Assembly: GCA_013146195.2 (NCBI GenBank) | Contig: CM028382.1 | Coordinates: 6,828,767 to 6,892,766 of the forward strand | From: Codonopsis lanceolata | Lineage: Eukaryota; Streptophyta; Magnoliopsida; Asterales; Campanulaceae | Length of the DNA stretch: 64,000 bases | Direction of reading: 5' to 3' | Part shown: positions 11,801-22,079 of the stretch, in pieces | Layout: each line of letters opens with the position of its first letter | How positions within the stretch are numbered: position 1 is the first letter of the stretch | The notes under the pieces: model-generated | The model's input: the letters and a program-made list of their open reading frames with translations, nothing else | Databases searched by the model: none | Told to the model about the DNA's origin: nothing | Position numbers and translations under genes: made by a program

Positions 11801-12060
11801 GTGGGGGCTCACCTTAGATTACGGCTATGGGACCCCAGCGGGCCCCTGACACTGTGAGTACGGCCTCGGCAGGTGGTTTGCACCATTAACATGCAAGATT
11901 TTGAAGAGTTGAGCGATGGAGGCACAGGAGCAGGCAAGGCTACCGATGGGAATTTTTGAGTACATCTGTAGCCCGTTGGCACCTTGGATAGAATGCTCCA
12001 CCATTTCGGGATTGATTTTCCAAACATTAAAGAGTATGGCAGGCAAGACCAAGGCTAGGG
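8880..12060. other. GC-richer block without a recognised gene
   Basis: From about 9120 to 12060 the base composition is visibly less AT-rich than the surroundings, but both strands are broken into short ORFs that match no family I know. Between 9230 and 9450 a loose motif (gggcagagcaactgctt and relatives) recurs four times at 60-100-base spacing. A plus-strand frame at 11536-11817 is arginine-rich (RLRSRRRRRSPSAEG). It could be a decayed LTR-retrotransposon interior and leader, because 10.4-11.3 kb resembles untranslated retroelement DNA. This is only a guess. Confidence 0.3.
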
Positions 12061-12077
12061 ATTGGTTGATGTCTTTT

Positions 12078-12177
12078 NNNNNNNNNNNNNNNNNNNNNNN
12101 NNNNNNNNNNNNNNNNNNNNNNNNNNNNNNNNNNNNNNNNNNNNNNNNNNNNNNNNNNNNNNNNNNNNNNNNNNNNN
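12078..12177. other. Assembly gap of 100 N
   Basis: Exactly 100 Ns, the usual placeholder for a scaffold gap of unknown size. Reading frames drawn across it are meaningless. Confidence 1.
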
Positions 12178-12800
12178 CTTTTTTTTTCCAAGCAGCAACT
12201 TCCCCACTATTCACGATTGGTGGCCACTAATCCTTCCTTCATCAAATACGGTCATTTTTTAACTTCGATATTTTAATTAATTAATCAATTTTATGTAAAA
12301 AAATCATAAATTTTATAATTTAAAATATTTGTTTTTTTTTTTTAACTGTTATCATAATTAACTTAAGCGAATTATAAATAAATATTAATTTATTTCAATA
12401 TTATTTGTTTTATTTATTGATAAATTCATAAATTTGTGTCGCGCTAAAATCTCAATGAAGGACGAAAATGTATTGGAAAATGGGGATGTACTACTGTTAT
12501 GATGATTATGTTGTTCTTTTCATATGTTCCTTCAGTCTCCTCCTCGGTGGGCCACCATCTGTGATTCTGTAGCATAGGCGTGGATCTCAATAAACCACAA
12601 CAAAACATACACTTCCAATCACATTGATGCCCACAATTGTGGGCCACCACAAAATCAGAAAGTTAGAACAATAAAAAAGGGCGAGACTGATACTTGACGC
12701 TCGAGCGGATGGAAGTTGTTGACCTAACACAAAGTTAAACTTATACTCTCTCGTTACCAAAATATGCGATGGTTTGTAAGAGTTTTTTGTTTTAAAATAG
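12178..12800. other. No gene recognised
   Basis: AT-rich intergenic DNA after the gap. Nothing with family resemblance was seen on either strand. Confidence 0.4.
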
Positions 12801-12806
12801 ATAATA

Positions 12807-13067
12807 CTTCCTTCGCCTTTAAATAATTGTCATAACGCGATCCAGGCATTGAATAATTTTAAAAAAGTAATCGACGATTATTTATATCGATTTAATGTGT
12901 AGTTTTCCATTAATGTTCATGTATATGTGACACATAATTAAAGTAGAGTGAAAAAGTAAGGATAAAGTAGTAAAAGTGATGTTCTAAAAAGGTAAGTTTC
13001 AAAGTGGACAATTATTTTGGGACGGACGAAAAAGGAAAGGAGGACGATAATTTAGGGACGGAGGGAG
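12807..13067. mobile_element. Stowaway-like MITE, copy 1
   Basis: 261 bp flanked by TA on both sides (12805-12806, 13068-13069), ending in gggacggagggag. The left end, cttccttcgcctttaaat, is a diverged inverted copy. It is nearly identical over its right half to the copy at 31153-31410. Termini of the CTCCCTCCGTCCC type with TA duplication are typical of Tc1/mariner-related Stowaway MITEs. Confidence 0.8.
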
Positions 13068-13422
13068 TATTTTATAATTTTTTTAAAAATGTTTCATTTT
13101 TTTAAATTATACTTATATTTATTAATTTTGTAATTCGTATTTGACTCTTTGGGTAAAAATATCAAGATGCTTCATTAATGTTTGGATATGGATAGTTTAG
13201 TCTTTATAATATGTTTCTTGATGCGTATGTATTTAAAAAGCTCAAAACTGGCGTCCATATATTTTGGGATGGAGGGAGTAGCATACGCTATCCATGGATG
13301 TTTTTGGAATATAAATTAATGGTGCATTTTGTAGTTATTCGTTACATGTCTCTTGCTCATTAATGGTATCATAGACTTTTCGCATCCAAACGTGATTTTT
13401 CCAGGTAGAAAAAAGTAAGGTT

Positions 13423-13709
13423 CTAAAAATCGTTAAACGGCTACATTAGGCGGACACTAGCGTCTGGAGGGGACTATCGTCGAACCTGGGCGAGTCAGCG
13501 ATTAGAATTAAGGCATAATTACCTTTTTTTTTTTGATAATTTACATCAAAGATCAAACACATTAACTACAATTTTTTTATTTTTTTTATATTTGTCATTT
13601 TATCAAACACATATCTATATTTGTAAAATAAACAAAAATATACAAACTCACCACTAATCTCAATTCGCAACAACCCTAAAGCAATATATCAGACAAGTTT
13701 AGAACTAAA

Positions 13710-13757
<48 letters not shown>

Positions 13758-14162
13758 CTCCACCTACCTACTGTCCCTACAACTCATAATTTAACATTTC
13801 TTCTTCTTTCTTATCTCTATCTGGCAGACCGACAACCTTTTTTTCTTCTATCTCTCTCCGTCAGACCGACTTTCCTTATTTTTTTCATCCTCCAATCTTT
13901 TCCCTCCTAGATCTAACCATTTAATCTATCCCCTCTCTTAGCCCACTGAATATCCACAAAATCAAACATTTTTTCTTTCTACCTCCCTCTTTTCCTCACT
14001 ATTAACACTTCTCCTTCCTTCTCCGGTCACTGCACGCCACAAAATCAAAGTTACAAAAATAAATTAAGGTCGGCGGGGTTTGGCGTAAGCATCAACTAAA
14101 AACTCGCAGCGGTGGAGAGACGCCTAGCGCATAGGTGGAGCTTGGCGCGGAGTTTTAGAACA
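13423..14162. mobile_element. Possible terminal-inverted-repeat element
   Basis: The left edge, ggttctaaaaatcg followed by a GC-rich patch (ggcggacactagcgtctgg), has a loosely complementary right edge (gcgcggagttttagaacac). The interior is non-coding and includes a long (TA)n run at about 13712-13755. The inverted-repeat similarity is weak and no target duplication was resolved. Confidence 0.3.
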
Positions 14163-14239
14163 CTGAAAAAAATTGAGGGTACTTTAGCGGTTATAAACTT
14201 TTAAAAATGGACTGGCCTGAATTTCACCCAAAATTTTGA

Positions 14240-14450
14240 TTAATGAAATACAAAAATATAATGAATATGTGATGGGTTGAAAGATTTTTCAGTTGAGGCG
14301 AAGGCTGAGAGAAATGAGGAAGAAGAAAGCTTACGTGGAGGAGATTGAAAAAGAATGTGGAGGACGTAAACTGAGTTTTTATACTATTGTATTGTGGTGC
14401 AAAAATAAATTTGATAATATTTGTGCACCGCGATAGGTGAATCAGAGGTA
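14240..14450 (+). repeat. ATCGCG-word dispersed repeat family, partial copy
   Basis: Matches the entry segment of the repeats at 22080 and 24600: atgaaatacaaaaatataat, gatgggttga, then a purine-rich gaggaagaagaaagcttacg. It ends soon after cgcgat at about 14430, so only one end is present. Confidence 0.5.
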
Positions 14451-14589
14451 GGGAAGATCATGGATATAGGTTGAGTTTTAATGGTGATAAGCTTGTAATT
14501 TTCTTTTTATTTTCATTATTTTTCGGAATTTTATTGATGATTTTGAGCTTCGGTTAATGATTCATTACATTTGAGAGCCTATTTTTATG

Positions 14590-16045
14590 TATTTTGTGCT
14601 TTCATGTAGGTATCTCAAAGATATTTGATATTTTCAAGGCTCAATACACGCAAATCGAGACAATTCTGGAGTTTAAGGTTGAGCTTGGATACATTCGGTC
14701 ATAATCCGTCAAAGTTCGTTAGTTATTTAAAGGCAAAGGATGGTTAACGGAAGCTAACGGAGGACCTAAATGATAGGTCTCGAGGGGGAAGGACCCTCGA
14801 CACTCATTCCAGAAGAAGAGGGGAGGTCGGCGCTATTAAAGAATCTCCTCATTAATGTGTTGTCAACCAACCAGCGCGCCACGTCACCCGCCTCCATAGT
14901 GTATAACCCGTGTGTCCTCTGCCTGGATCCAGTCCAACCCGGCCTAGTTCTGTTCCATATGACCCACGTCTTTAGCCTCGTTTCATCTCTCATCCCTCTC
15001 CCGTTTCAACCCTGGGTTGACCCGCGCTGCTTGCTTGGGCTACCCCTGCTCCAGCCGCGACCCAACTCCCTTTTCCTTCCCCAAATAGCCTCTAGAACTT
15101 AATTGTTCTTACTAAATTACCCCCTTTCTTAGTCTCACTGCCCTAGAAAATTTTTGAAGGGATTTTTGGGGGAGAACACAATTCGGCCAAGGAAGAAAAG
15201 AAGGGAGGAACAACAGCAAACACAAAACAGCCGCCCCTATTTCTTTTCTTCCTCCATTCCACTTCGATTGTTGTTCAAGCCAAAGTTAGGATTTCATCAC
15301 TTCCTTCAATTGAAAAGTATTGTACACTTTAATCTCTACTTTTATTTAATGACAATATTTTTTATTGAAGATTTGATATATCTCTCTAACATTATGAGCT
15401 AATTTAACTATCTAGGGCTTTGATATAAATTGGTTTGATGTTGTGATTTTATTTTGGTATTGTTTTAATTTCTATCACTAATTTGTGGGTATTATGTTGT
15501 GCTCTTAATGCTTGTATTGATTTGATCACCCATTACATATAAATTTAGTGCATGAAAGTGACTTGATAATTTTGAAAAATACAATATAATTGTCTTTGAA
15601 TTGGGTTAGTCAATGTTATTAATCCTCTTTAAGATAGTCAATTGAGATTTTGTGTTTGCAAGCGATTAATTTGATAATTTCATACATAGCGAAAGCCCGT
15701 GATTTTATACTTTTAATTAGCACCGTTATACGAAGCGACAACCCTTAACGGTGATTTTTGAATCCCTAACTTCCAAAAAATAAAATAGTTTTAATAGCAA
15801 TCCCTTATTAAATCACAACGGAGGAGCCAATTGAAAGTCAAAACCTTAGATCCTCTCTCATTGAAATTAATCTCATTTTAATATTTCTTTATTTAATTTC
15901 TTATTTTAGCTTAATTAATTAGTTAATTCACTTAAAATCGATCGTCTAATCAAAATTGCAACGTGCTTAGTATTCATTAAAAACAACCAAATTACTTCCT
16001 CGTGCGTTCGACACTCTACTTTATCGCTTTATTACTTGATCGTCT
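14590..16045 (+). mobile_element. LTR-retrotransposon-like non-coding sequence
   Basis: No coding capacity. The layout resembles a long plant gypsy-type LTR and leader: a GC-richer part at 14700-15080, a long AT-rich body, and at the right end tacttcctcgtgcgttcgac followed by acttgatcg. The passage around 15690-15760 (agcgaaagcccgtg, acccttaacggtgatttttg) is of a type common in plant LTRs. Neither terminus was proven by a second copy. Confidence 0.4.
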
Positions 16046-16803
16046 AATATATCATGTATTTATATCCGGAGGGGCTATCGCTCGACGCTCAGGCCCCCCA
16101 AATTTTAGGGGCCTGAAAATATTTTTTTTCTTATATATAAAACTTGAAATATTTGTATGGTGGCGGATAACCACACCCAAAAACTCATTTTCTACACACC
16201 ATTTTCCGTATTGAGGTATTATACATTTTATTGTACATTACAAAAAATGGGGTGTAGAGAGTGAATTTTGGAGGTGTTGTTAGCCTCACCCTATTTGTAT
16301 ATAGTTATATACTGATATGATTTGCTTGACCTTCTTTTTATTTTATTTTTTGGAGAAGAAGTGAGCCTCTTTAAAAAAAACAAAAAAAAAAAACTTTCAT
16401 AATTATAATAGTAATCTAATACGCGCCCCTATTTTTATCATTATGAAGTAGAATGACTCAAATATTAAACGGTACTTATTAAGGTCTATAATAAATAAAA
16501 GAGAGAAGGCTTTAGAAAAAAGACAAAATATATGAAGAGTTTTATAACGTTATAATTTCTAAGAGTGTATTGTTGTAAACTTAGTAAACGAAAAAATTTG
16601 GGAAAATTTTGGGACAGTTCCTTTCCAAAAGTTTTCAACGATCAATCAACCATTTAAACAAAAGGGACAACGATACATTAATAAATGGGACAATCGCGAT
16701 CAAATTGAATCAAGTTATTCACAAATCTAAAGCATAATCAATTTTGCATCGCGATACACAAACTCAAATCTAATCAAGGTAGTAATTTTAACGGAAATGC
16801 TAG

Positions 16804-16921
16804 ACTTACAACTAGTGTTACCACTCGTGTTACAACTTACCTTGTGAAAGACAAAGTTGAAAAGTCAACTATGTCTTTATCAAAACAAGTTGTAACACTA
16901 GTGGTAACGCTAGTTGTAAGT
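16804..16921. mobile_element. Small foldback MITE
   Basis: 118 bp with 35-bp imperfect terminal inverted repeats: acttacaactagtgttacca at 16804 and the near-complement tggtaacgctagttgtaagt ending at 16921. The loop is 48 bases. The element would fold into one long hairpin. No target duplication was resolved. Confidence 0.75.
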
Positions 16922-17059
16922 GTAACATTATTCTAATTTTAAACGAGTAATTATATTTGTAGTCAAAGTTTCTTTATTCTCATTGATATTATAATTAAGG
17001 TAGGACTCATTTATAAACTGATTGATTGCTTTTCATAAATGCAGTCAAAGTTTCCTTAT

Positions 17060-17310
17060 TTGCTTGATATTGTAACTAAGGTAGGAATCAAATAGATTAA
17101 ATATATAAATTGATTGATTGATTTTCGTAAATATGAACAAATTGATGTATCGCGAGGCACAAATTGATTTTTAGCACGTGTCCGGTTCATTAATGGCAAA
17201 GTCGTTTTTTTGCCCAAAAAAGTATTTTTTTTTTCGATTACAAAAAAAATGGCAGAGCAATTAAAAACTTTTAAAAAAGAACCGACACGCAATTTTTCTA
17301 AAAATTTAAT
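17060..17310 (-). repeat. ATCGCG-word repeat family, diverged copy
   Basis: Contains gatgtatcgcgaggcacaaa, then a degenerate form of the family end (cggttcattaatggcaaagt, ttttgcccaaaaaagt, accgacacgcaatttttc). Same orientation as the copy at 7000. Confidence 0.5.
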
Positions 17311-17915
17311 ACGGTAAGCATTGCGTCGTAAAATTGATAAGTGTACAACTATTTGTATTAAGTAATTGGCTTAAATCGCAATTTGGTCACCCTACTTTTC
17401 CACTTTTTACAATATGGTGACTCTACATTTTTTTCCAATTTAATTACTACACTTGGTTTATAATTTAGATAAGGTCACTGACGCTATTTTCGTTAGTTAT
17501 GTAAGACGAAAATCTAAAAAAAGTATAAATTACCCCTTACCTTAGGCAGATGATGTACACGTGACATTTTACGAAAGTCAACAAAACATAACCTCATCTA
17601 CCTACACCCTTTTCAATCTCCTAGACTAAATCGGCCGAAGGTTTCCCTCTCTCATTAATGAACCTTTCGGGGCTCCCTTTCACCCATCAAAGCGTCTTCT
17701 CCTTTGAGATTCCAGCCCTGCTGCATGAACAAATCTGGAGAAGGCGTTCCAGGTGTTAAAAGTTTGAATCCAGTGGAATTCTTCTATTTTTTGATCTGAA
17801 CTCAGAATTCATTATAGAATGGCAAAAGTCCCGATCGCGGCAACTTTTTCTTTTCCCCCTCTCTCGGATTGAGCTCCCCAGGCCAATATCTTTCAGATGA
17901 GCTCCATCTCTCACT

Positions 17916-17922
17916 CTCCTCA

Positions 17923-17956
<34 letters not shown>

Positions 17957-17972
17957 ACACACACACACACAA
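17916..17972 (+). repeat. (CT)n-(AC)n microsatellite inside the Pack-MULE
   Basis: A CT run followed directly by an AC run, upstream of the ABITRAM-like coding sequence. It could be the pyrimidine-rich leader of the captured gene. Confidence 0.85.
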
Positions 17973-18071
17973 ATTCATTCATGACCCAAAAATTGGAAAA
18001 CCCCTTTGAATTCGTACGGGGACTCACTAACTCGATATCCATGTGGCTGTTAAATTTCAATTCAATGATAG

Positions 18072-18728
18072 CTAACCGCCGACGATTGCCCCGTTTCCAA
18101 TTTGGCCGCCAAACAACAACCACTTGAAGTTTTAGAAGTCAAAAATGTCAACTCAGTTGAGGAAGACGAAGACTTACATAAGCTTCTTGTACCAAATGTC
18201 ATCGATCTCCCTCCCGCTCTTCCCTACGCTGTTGAGTGCAATTTTCCTCACCTTCTTTGCTCTGGATTTTATGAAACCAGGGCACGATCAGTATGTTCAT
18301 CGGCATGCCAATGGTTTGTGTATCATTGGATTGGCGTCAAGTCATGTAACGTTCAAGGATGAAAGAGGTGTCACAACTGTGGATTTCAATGTAGGGAAGT
18401 CTGATCGGAGTCGGATTAAAGTCACTTCGAAAAAGCAAGATTCGCGCAACATTTTGAGTCGAACATTGTCTTGTGTAAAGTTTGCACCAAAAACTCTTTT
18501 TATATTGTTAGGTGCCATGTAAAAGGGTCTCTATTGGAAGTCAATGAAAGGTTGACCAAGCTGCCTGGATTACTTAATTCATCGACAGATAGAGAAGGAT
18601 ACATTGCAATTATAATGCCAAGGCCAGCACATTGGGACATGCGGTCAAGCTTGGACTGGGTTTTGAGTTGCTTCTCTCCTTCTCAACATCTGCTTAAATT
18701 GATGTTGTGGCTATGTTTAAATTTATAA
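18072..18728 (+). pseudogene. ABITRAM: ABITRAM (FAM206/Simiate)-like gene copy, broken
   Basis: Three overlapping frame segments together resemble the ABITRAM family (actin-binding transcription modulator, a biotinyl/lipoyl-like fold). Segment 1 (frame of 18072): LPPALPYAVECNF. Segment 2 (frame of 18145): DFMKPGHDQYVHRHANGLCI and FNVGKSDRSRIKV. Segment 3 (frame of 18471, open from about 18430): AQHFESNIVLCKVCTK, then KGSLLEVNERL and REGYIAIIMPRP. The frame changes once near 18241, at a TTTT run, and returns near 18430, at an AAAAA run, so the two shifts compensate. No ATG opens segment 1 after the TAG at 18069. The C-terminus after MPRPAHW no longer resembles the family. Either both homopolymer indels are read errors, or this is a decaying captured copy; the missing start and divergent tail favour decay. 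No intron interrupts the similarity. Confidence 0.85.
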
Positions 18729-18959
18729 GGGGAGAAGTAAAATGCTGGAGAGAAAAAAAATATTAATTATAAATGGTATTTTCGGGTTTTTCTAAATGTT
18801 TAAAGATTTTCATCCAAAAAATTGGATTGAGTGATGAACGTGCTATACGTTGCAAAATAAAATGATTAAATTGGAAAAAAAATTGTAGAGTCACCATATT
18901 GCAAAAATTAAATGGGAAAGTAGGGTGACCAAATTGCGATTTAAGCTTAAGTAATTATA

Positions 18960-19130
18960 CTCCCTCAGTTTTGGGCAAAGAGTCAACTATTTCATTTTTG
19001 GATGACACACTTAAAGAGTCTACTTTTAAAAATTAAGGCATAAAAATATTATTTTATTATTAATGGACTACTAAAATTGTCATTTTCTAAAAAAAGTTTA
19101 ACTTTCAAAAGCGACACGGAACAGAGTGAG
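18960..19130. mobile_element. Short TA-flanked MITE (171 bp)
   Basis: Flanked by TA (18958-18959 and 19131-19132) with termini ctccctcagttttgggc and its diverged complement ending acagagtgag. It lies three bases beyond the Pack-MULE target duplication. Diverged relatives are seen near 140-290, 28680-28800 and 62590-62700. Confidence 0.7.
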
Positions 19131-19132
19131 TA

Positions 19133-19589
19133 ATACAGTTCCAACCAAGTTACCAAAGTATATATCTTGAAAATACACATGCAACGTTAGCCAGATTAAT
19201 CAACATTTATCTGTTTCGATGCAACAATAAGATCGTATTTTTAACAAGTAGTTTTGTTGGTTGGCTAATTGGTCAAATTTGTTTCCTTTTATTTATGAAA
19301 AGATTATTCGGATACGGAAATATATTTTCAGGAGATCTAAGAAGGACCTTGTGTCAAAATTGAATAAGTACATAATAGGCAATATTGATAGGATTTCTAA
19401 TTAACAGTTCTAAGTTAAACATGTTTGGAGATCCAAATAGTTGCAACTGTTGTTTGATGGATCATGAGTTTATTTTCTTTGGAGTTTGGAGCAGTAAGGT
19501 TGTCCACTTGTCCTGATGAGACATAGGTAAATATAGGTAAACTCTTCATGGATTCATGCAATAGATCGAAAACCTCGTACCATCTTTCA
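19133..19589. other. Intergenic, no gene recognised
   Basis: AT-rich spacer downstream of the glucanase gene; no coding or repeat structure recognised. Confidence 0.4.
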
Positions 19590-19595
19590 TTTATT
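19590..19595 (-). terminator. Putative polyadenylation signal of the glucanase gene
   Basis: AATAAA on the minus strand about 135 bases downstream of the stop codon, a normal distance for a plant 3-prime UTR. Confidence 0.45.
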
Positions 19596-19729
19596 CCTGT
19601 TACATATATAGATCCAGTTTATTATCTTTATTTCAAGGTCTTATTCAAATACTCACTCTCTCTCTCACTCACATACAGTATGTATAGTAGGAGAATTATT
19701 CTTGCAGCTTCAGAAGTGATTTGTTTTTC

Positions 19730-21628
19730 TTAAGAGAAGCTGAGTTGATATTTGGCCTGTTGTGTAGGAGTAAATAGCCCAAAATGTTTCTCCGATTCAT
19801 CCCCACCCTTGTTGTTCTCATCAAACATGGCAAACAAGTAAGTTTCTATCGATCTTCCCGGCCTCTTTGGCGTTCCGCTTGTTCCCCGGACATGATTAAT
19901 CAAATTCCGGTAGTAAGTTCCAGCGTTTTGTATCGACGCGACCGGCCCACCTGCCGACGGCCACCCACTCTCAGACACAACAATGGGGACGTTTGGTCCG
20001 CCGGATTTCTCCAAGGCGGAGTAGTGAGCATCTAAAAGGGCATCAAAAATATTGCGGTATCCAAGGCCATTACCACTATCAGTGACAACAACTCCGGGAG
20101 CCGTAAATAACGCGTAGGGAAGATTGTTTTGTGGGTTTGAAAAGTAAGGGTAGACGTTGACGAGCAACGGCAAGTTGTTCCGTGCTAGGAAACGGGTGAT
20201 CGGTTCCATAAATGATGACCTTGCATTGTCACGAAAGACACCTGACGATGGGGGAAAGGTGTTGGTTAGGAGACCAGTATATGATGCGGTTGATACCCTG
20301 ATTTGGTTTTGTAGGCCTGCGGCTACTATGGCGTTGTAAATGTTTTGCATAGCGGGGAGAACGAACGAGACGTATTGAGCTGTGCCGCTGTTGGGGTCTA
20401 CTTCATTTCCAACTGCAATGTACCTGAATCTGACTCCGGGGCTGTAGTTTCGAACATTGTTCTGAACCCATGTGGTGGCTGCTGAAGGACTGTTTGCAAT
20501 GGATTGAAGACTTGGATTGGGGACATCGAGGATGATCTCAATGTTGGATCCTCTGAGAGCGTTGAGAACGTCTGGATTTGGATCGTAAACTCTCATTCTT
20601 CTTATGCCGTTAGCGTTGTAAAGATTTATAACGCTCTGTGCCGATGGTAAATTGTTGCCATTCCGCCCATAACACACACCTACAGATTGCGCACCTACAT
20701 TGGATTGATAGATTTTAGTACCAGAAAAAGGTTAAGCCTATATAATGGCCTCGGAGTAACAGTGTCATCGAACAAGCCCAAATATCATGTAAAAATGGAA
20801 AATGTTATTCTTATACCTCCGTCCCGTTAGACTTGTACGTGATTTATAAAGTGGTTATACACTACTGCTGGGTATCAACAACATTATTCATAGACTTTTT
20901 GATCAGGTTGTGGTAGGCTTGGTGATGCAAAGAACTGTGTGCTTAATTAGAAGGCATGTGTGCACGCTACACATAGTGGGTCCCAATCGAAAGTTAGAAC
21001 AAAGTGTTGTGTGTGCTTTGGGTCGGTTTGTGGTAAGCCTGGTGACGCAAAAAATTGCGTACTTAGTGGGCCTGTGTGCACGCTACACCTAGCGGGTCCC
21101 AATCGAAAGTTAGAACAAAGTGTTGTGTGTGCTTTGGGTCGACTTGTGGTAGGCCTGGTGACCCAAGGCACTGCGTGTTTAATGAGCCAGTGTGCACGTT
21201 ACACGTAGTGGACCAGACTTTCGAGCTCGGGTCATTACAAATAGTATCAGAGTGGGTCACGGTAGGAAGTGTGGGAACAAAGTGTTACACCGCGAGAGGT
21301 GGGAGGCACATATTGATCTCTGTACGAATCACCTCTTGAATCCTGCATCACACATACATAACACGTAACGAACCGAGTTTTTGGGCTCAATTCGTTACAA
21401 CTATGGCTACGTAAATATAAATGTGTGCGTACAGTGGGTTCTACTTGTGGAGCTTAACATTTCTGACCAATCAGTGTATTGTTGTAAAAAAAAAAGTTGT
21501 GTGTGTGTGTGAGTGAAAAAAAGAGAGAGAAAATAACCTGTTATTTTGAGCATAGGCATTAATAGACCTAGAAGGAGGAGCATGGATGCCATAAGCGATA
21601 GCTTGCTTGTGTAATAGAATGCAGCCAT
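19730..21628 (-). CDS. Glucan endo-1,3-beta-glucosidase (GH17, PR-2 type)
   Basis: Complete two-exon gene. Exon 1 is 21538-21628 (91 bp) with donor GTTATTTT; exon 2 is 19730-20694 with acceptor TAG, TAA stop at 19730-19732. The junction completes a Gly codon (phase 1) and gives a 351-residue protein. Residues 1-31 are a hydrophobic signal peptide (MASMLLLLGLLMPML). The mature enzyme starts near AQSVGVCYGRNGNNLPSA, the canonical GH17 N-terminus. The catalytic acid/base is Glu128 (RYIAVGNEVD) and the nucleophile is Glu272 (VVSESGWPSAGG). The protein ends at KYQLSFS with no X8 domain or GPI-type tail, so it is the short secreted/apoplastic or vacuolar class. These enzymes hydrolyse 1,3-beta-glucan (callose, fungal walls) and many are pathogen-induced. 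The position of the single intron within the signal-peptide region is typical of the family. The intron (20695-21537) contains a 116-bp tandem repeat. Confidence 0.95.
20900..21235. repeat. 116-bp tandem repeat, about 3 copies, in the glucanase intron
   Basis: The word gtgtgcacgctacac recurs at intervals of exactly 116 bases (tgcacg at 20961, 21077 and 21193). Each unit also carries gggtcccaatcgaaagttag and ggtaggcctggtgac or variants. The array sits wholly inside the intron. Confidence 0.9.
21225..21400 (+). mobile_element. LTR-retrotransposon end with tRNA-Met-type primer site, fragment
   Basis: After the tandem array comes cgggtcattacaaatagtat and then cagagtgggtcac. The motif tatcagag right after a terminal aca is the usual primer-binding site for initiator tRNA-Met in plant LTR elements. 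The rest of the element is missing, so the 116-bp array may derive from its LTR. Confidence 0.4.
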
Positions 21629-21661
21629 GGAGAATGAATGAAATGTTACAATAAACTTGTG

Positions 21662-21671
21662 ACTATAAATA
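21662..21671 (-). promoter_or_regulatory. Candidate TATA box of the glucanase gene
   Basis: TATTTATAG on the minus strand 34-43 bases upstream of the ATG. It is the only TATA-like word close by. A start site about 30 bases downstream would leave a very short leader, so the assignment is tentative. Confidence 0.4.
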
Positions 21672-22079
21672 GAGAACTTGGATGGAAAAAATGGAAGATT
21701 AAAAATTTAAATACATTGAATAAGTCAGTTTTGAAAATTCTTAGTTTGTGAGTGAGAGACCCGTCAAAATTTATTTCCATTTATCACGTACCAAACAAGT
21801 CACAAGACTCTAAATTTTCTCACTTGAAAAGTCTTTGAGCCAATGAGTCCAAGCTTCTAGTGCCCAACATGGCCCCGCCTCACTTAGAGTCTGCCATTGA
21901 GTTTGCAAATAATCACGGGTAAAATTCCGTCCATCCTTTTTCAAACTTTATAACCTCAAAAATATATTGTTCTTATTTTTCAAAATATTATTTTGAAAAT
22001 ACAATTATTTCTTTCAACAGCTCCGACAATTTACTTTAAATTCGATAATCATCATTGTTACGCAACGAAACAGGGATCG

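Larger units (their letters stand above)
17368..18946. mobile_element. Pack-MULE (Mutator-like element) carrying a gene copy
   Basis: Long terminal inverted repeats of about 85 bp. The left end begins ggcttaaatcgcaatttggt at 17368. The right end is its complement, ending gcgatttaagc at 18946. Both ends share the blocks caccctacttt, caatatggtgactctac and ttccaatttaat. The element is flanked by a perfect 10-bp direct duplication TTAAGTAATT (17358-17367 and 18947-18956). Long inverted repeats with a 9-10-bp duplication are diagnostic of Mutator-like elements. There is no transposase inside; the cargo is a non-self gene fragment related to ABITRAM, which fits the Pack-MULE definition. The element is non-autonomous. 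Confidence 0.88.

Noticed and set aside
11825..12262. Reading frames spanning the N gap on both strands
   Set aside because: They contain 34 or so undefined codons; the coding continuity is an artefact of the 100-N placeholder.
14766..15102. 75-110-codon ORFs on both strands
   Set aside because: No family resemblance; they lie in LTR-like sequence and are open mainly because of local GC content.
17897..18127. Plus-strand ORF starting MSSISHSPHLS and its antisense partner
   Set aside because: Translation of the (CT)n-(AC)n microsatellite; the ABITRAM-like text is in other frames.
20910..21339. Several 60-87-codon ORFs on both strands
   Set aside because: Produced by the 116-bp tandem repeat in the glucanase intron; the period is not a multiple of three and frames shift from unit to unit.
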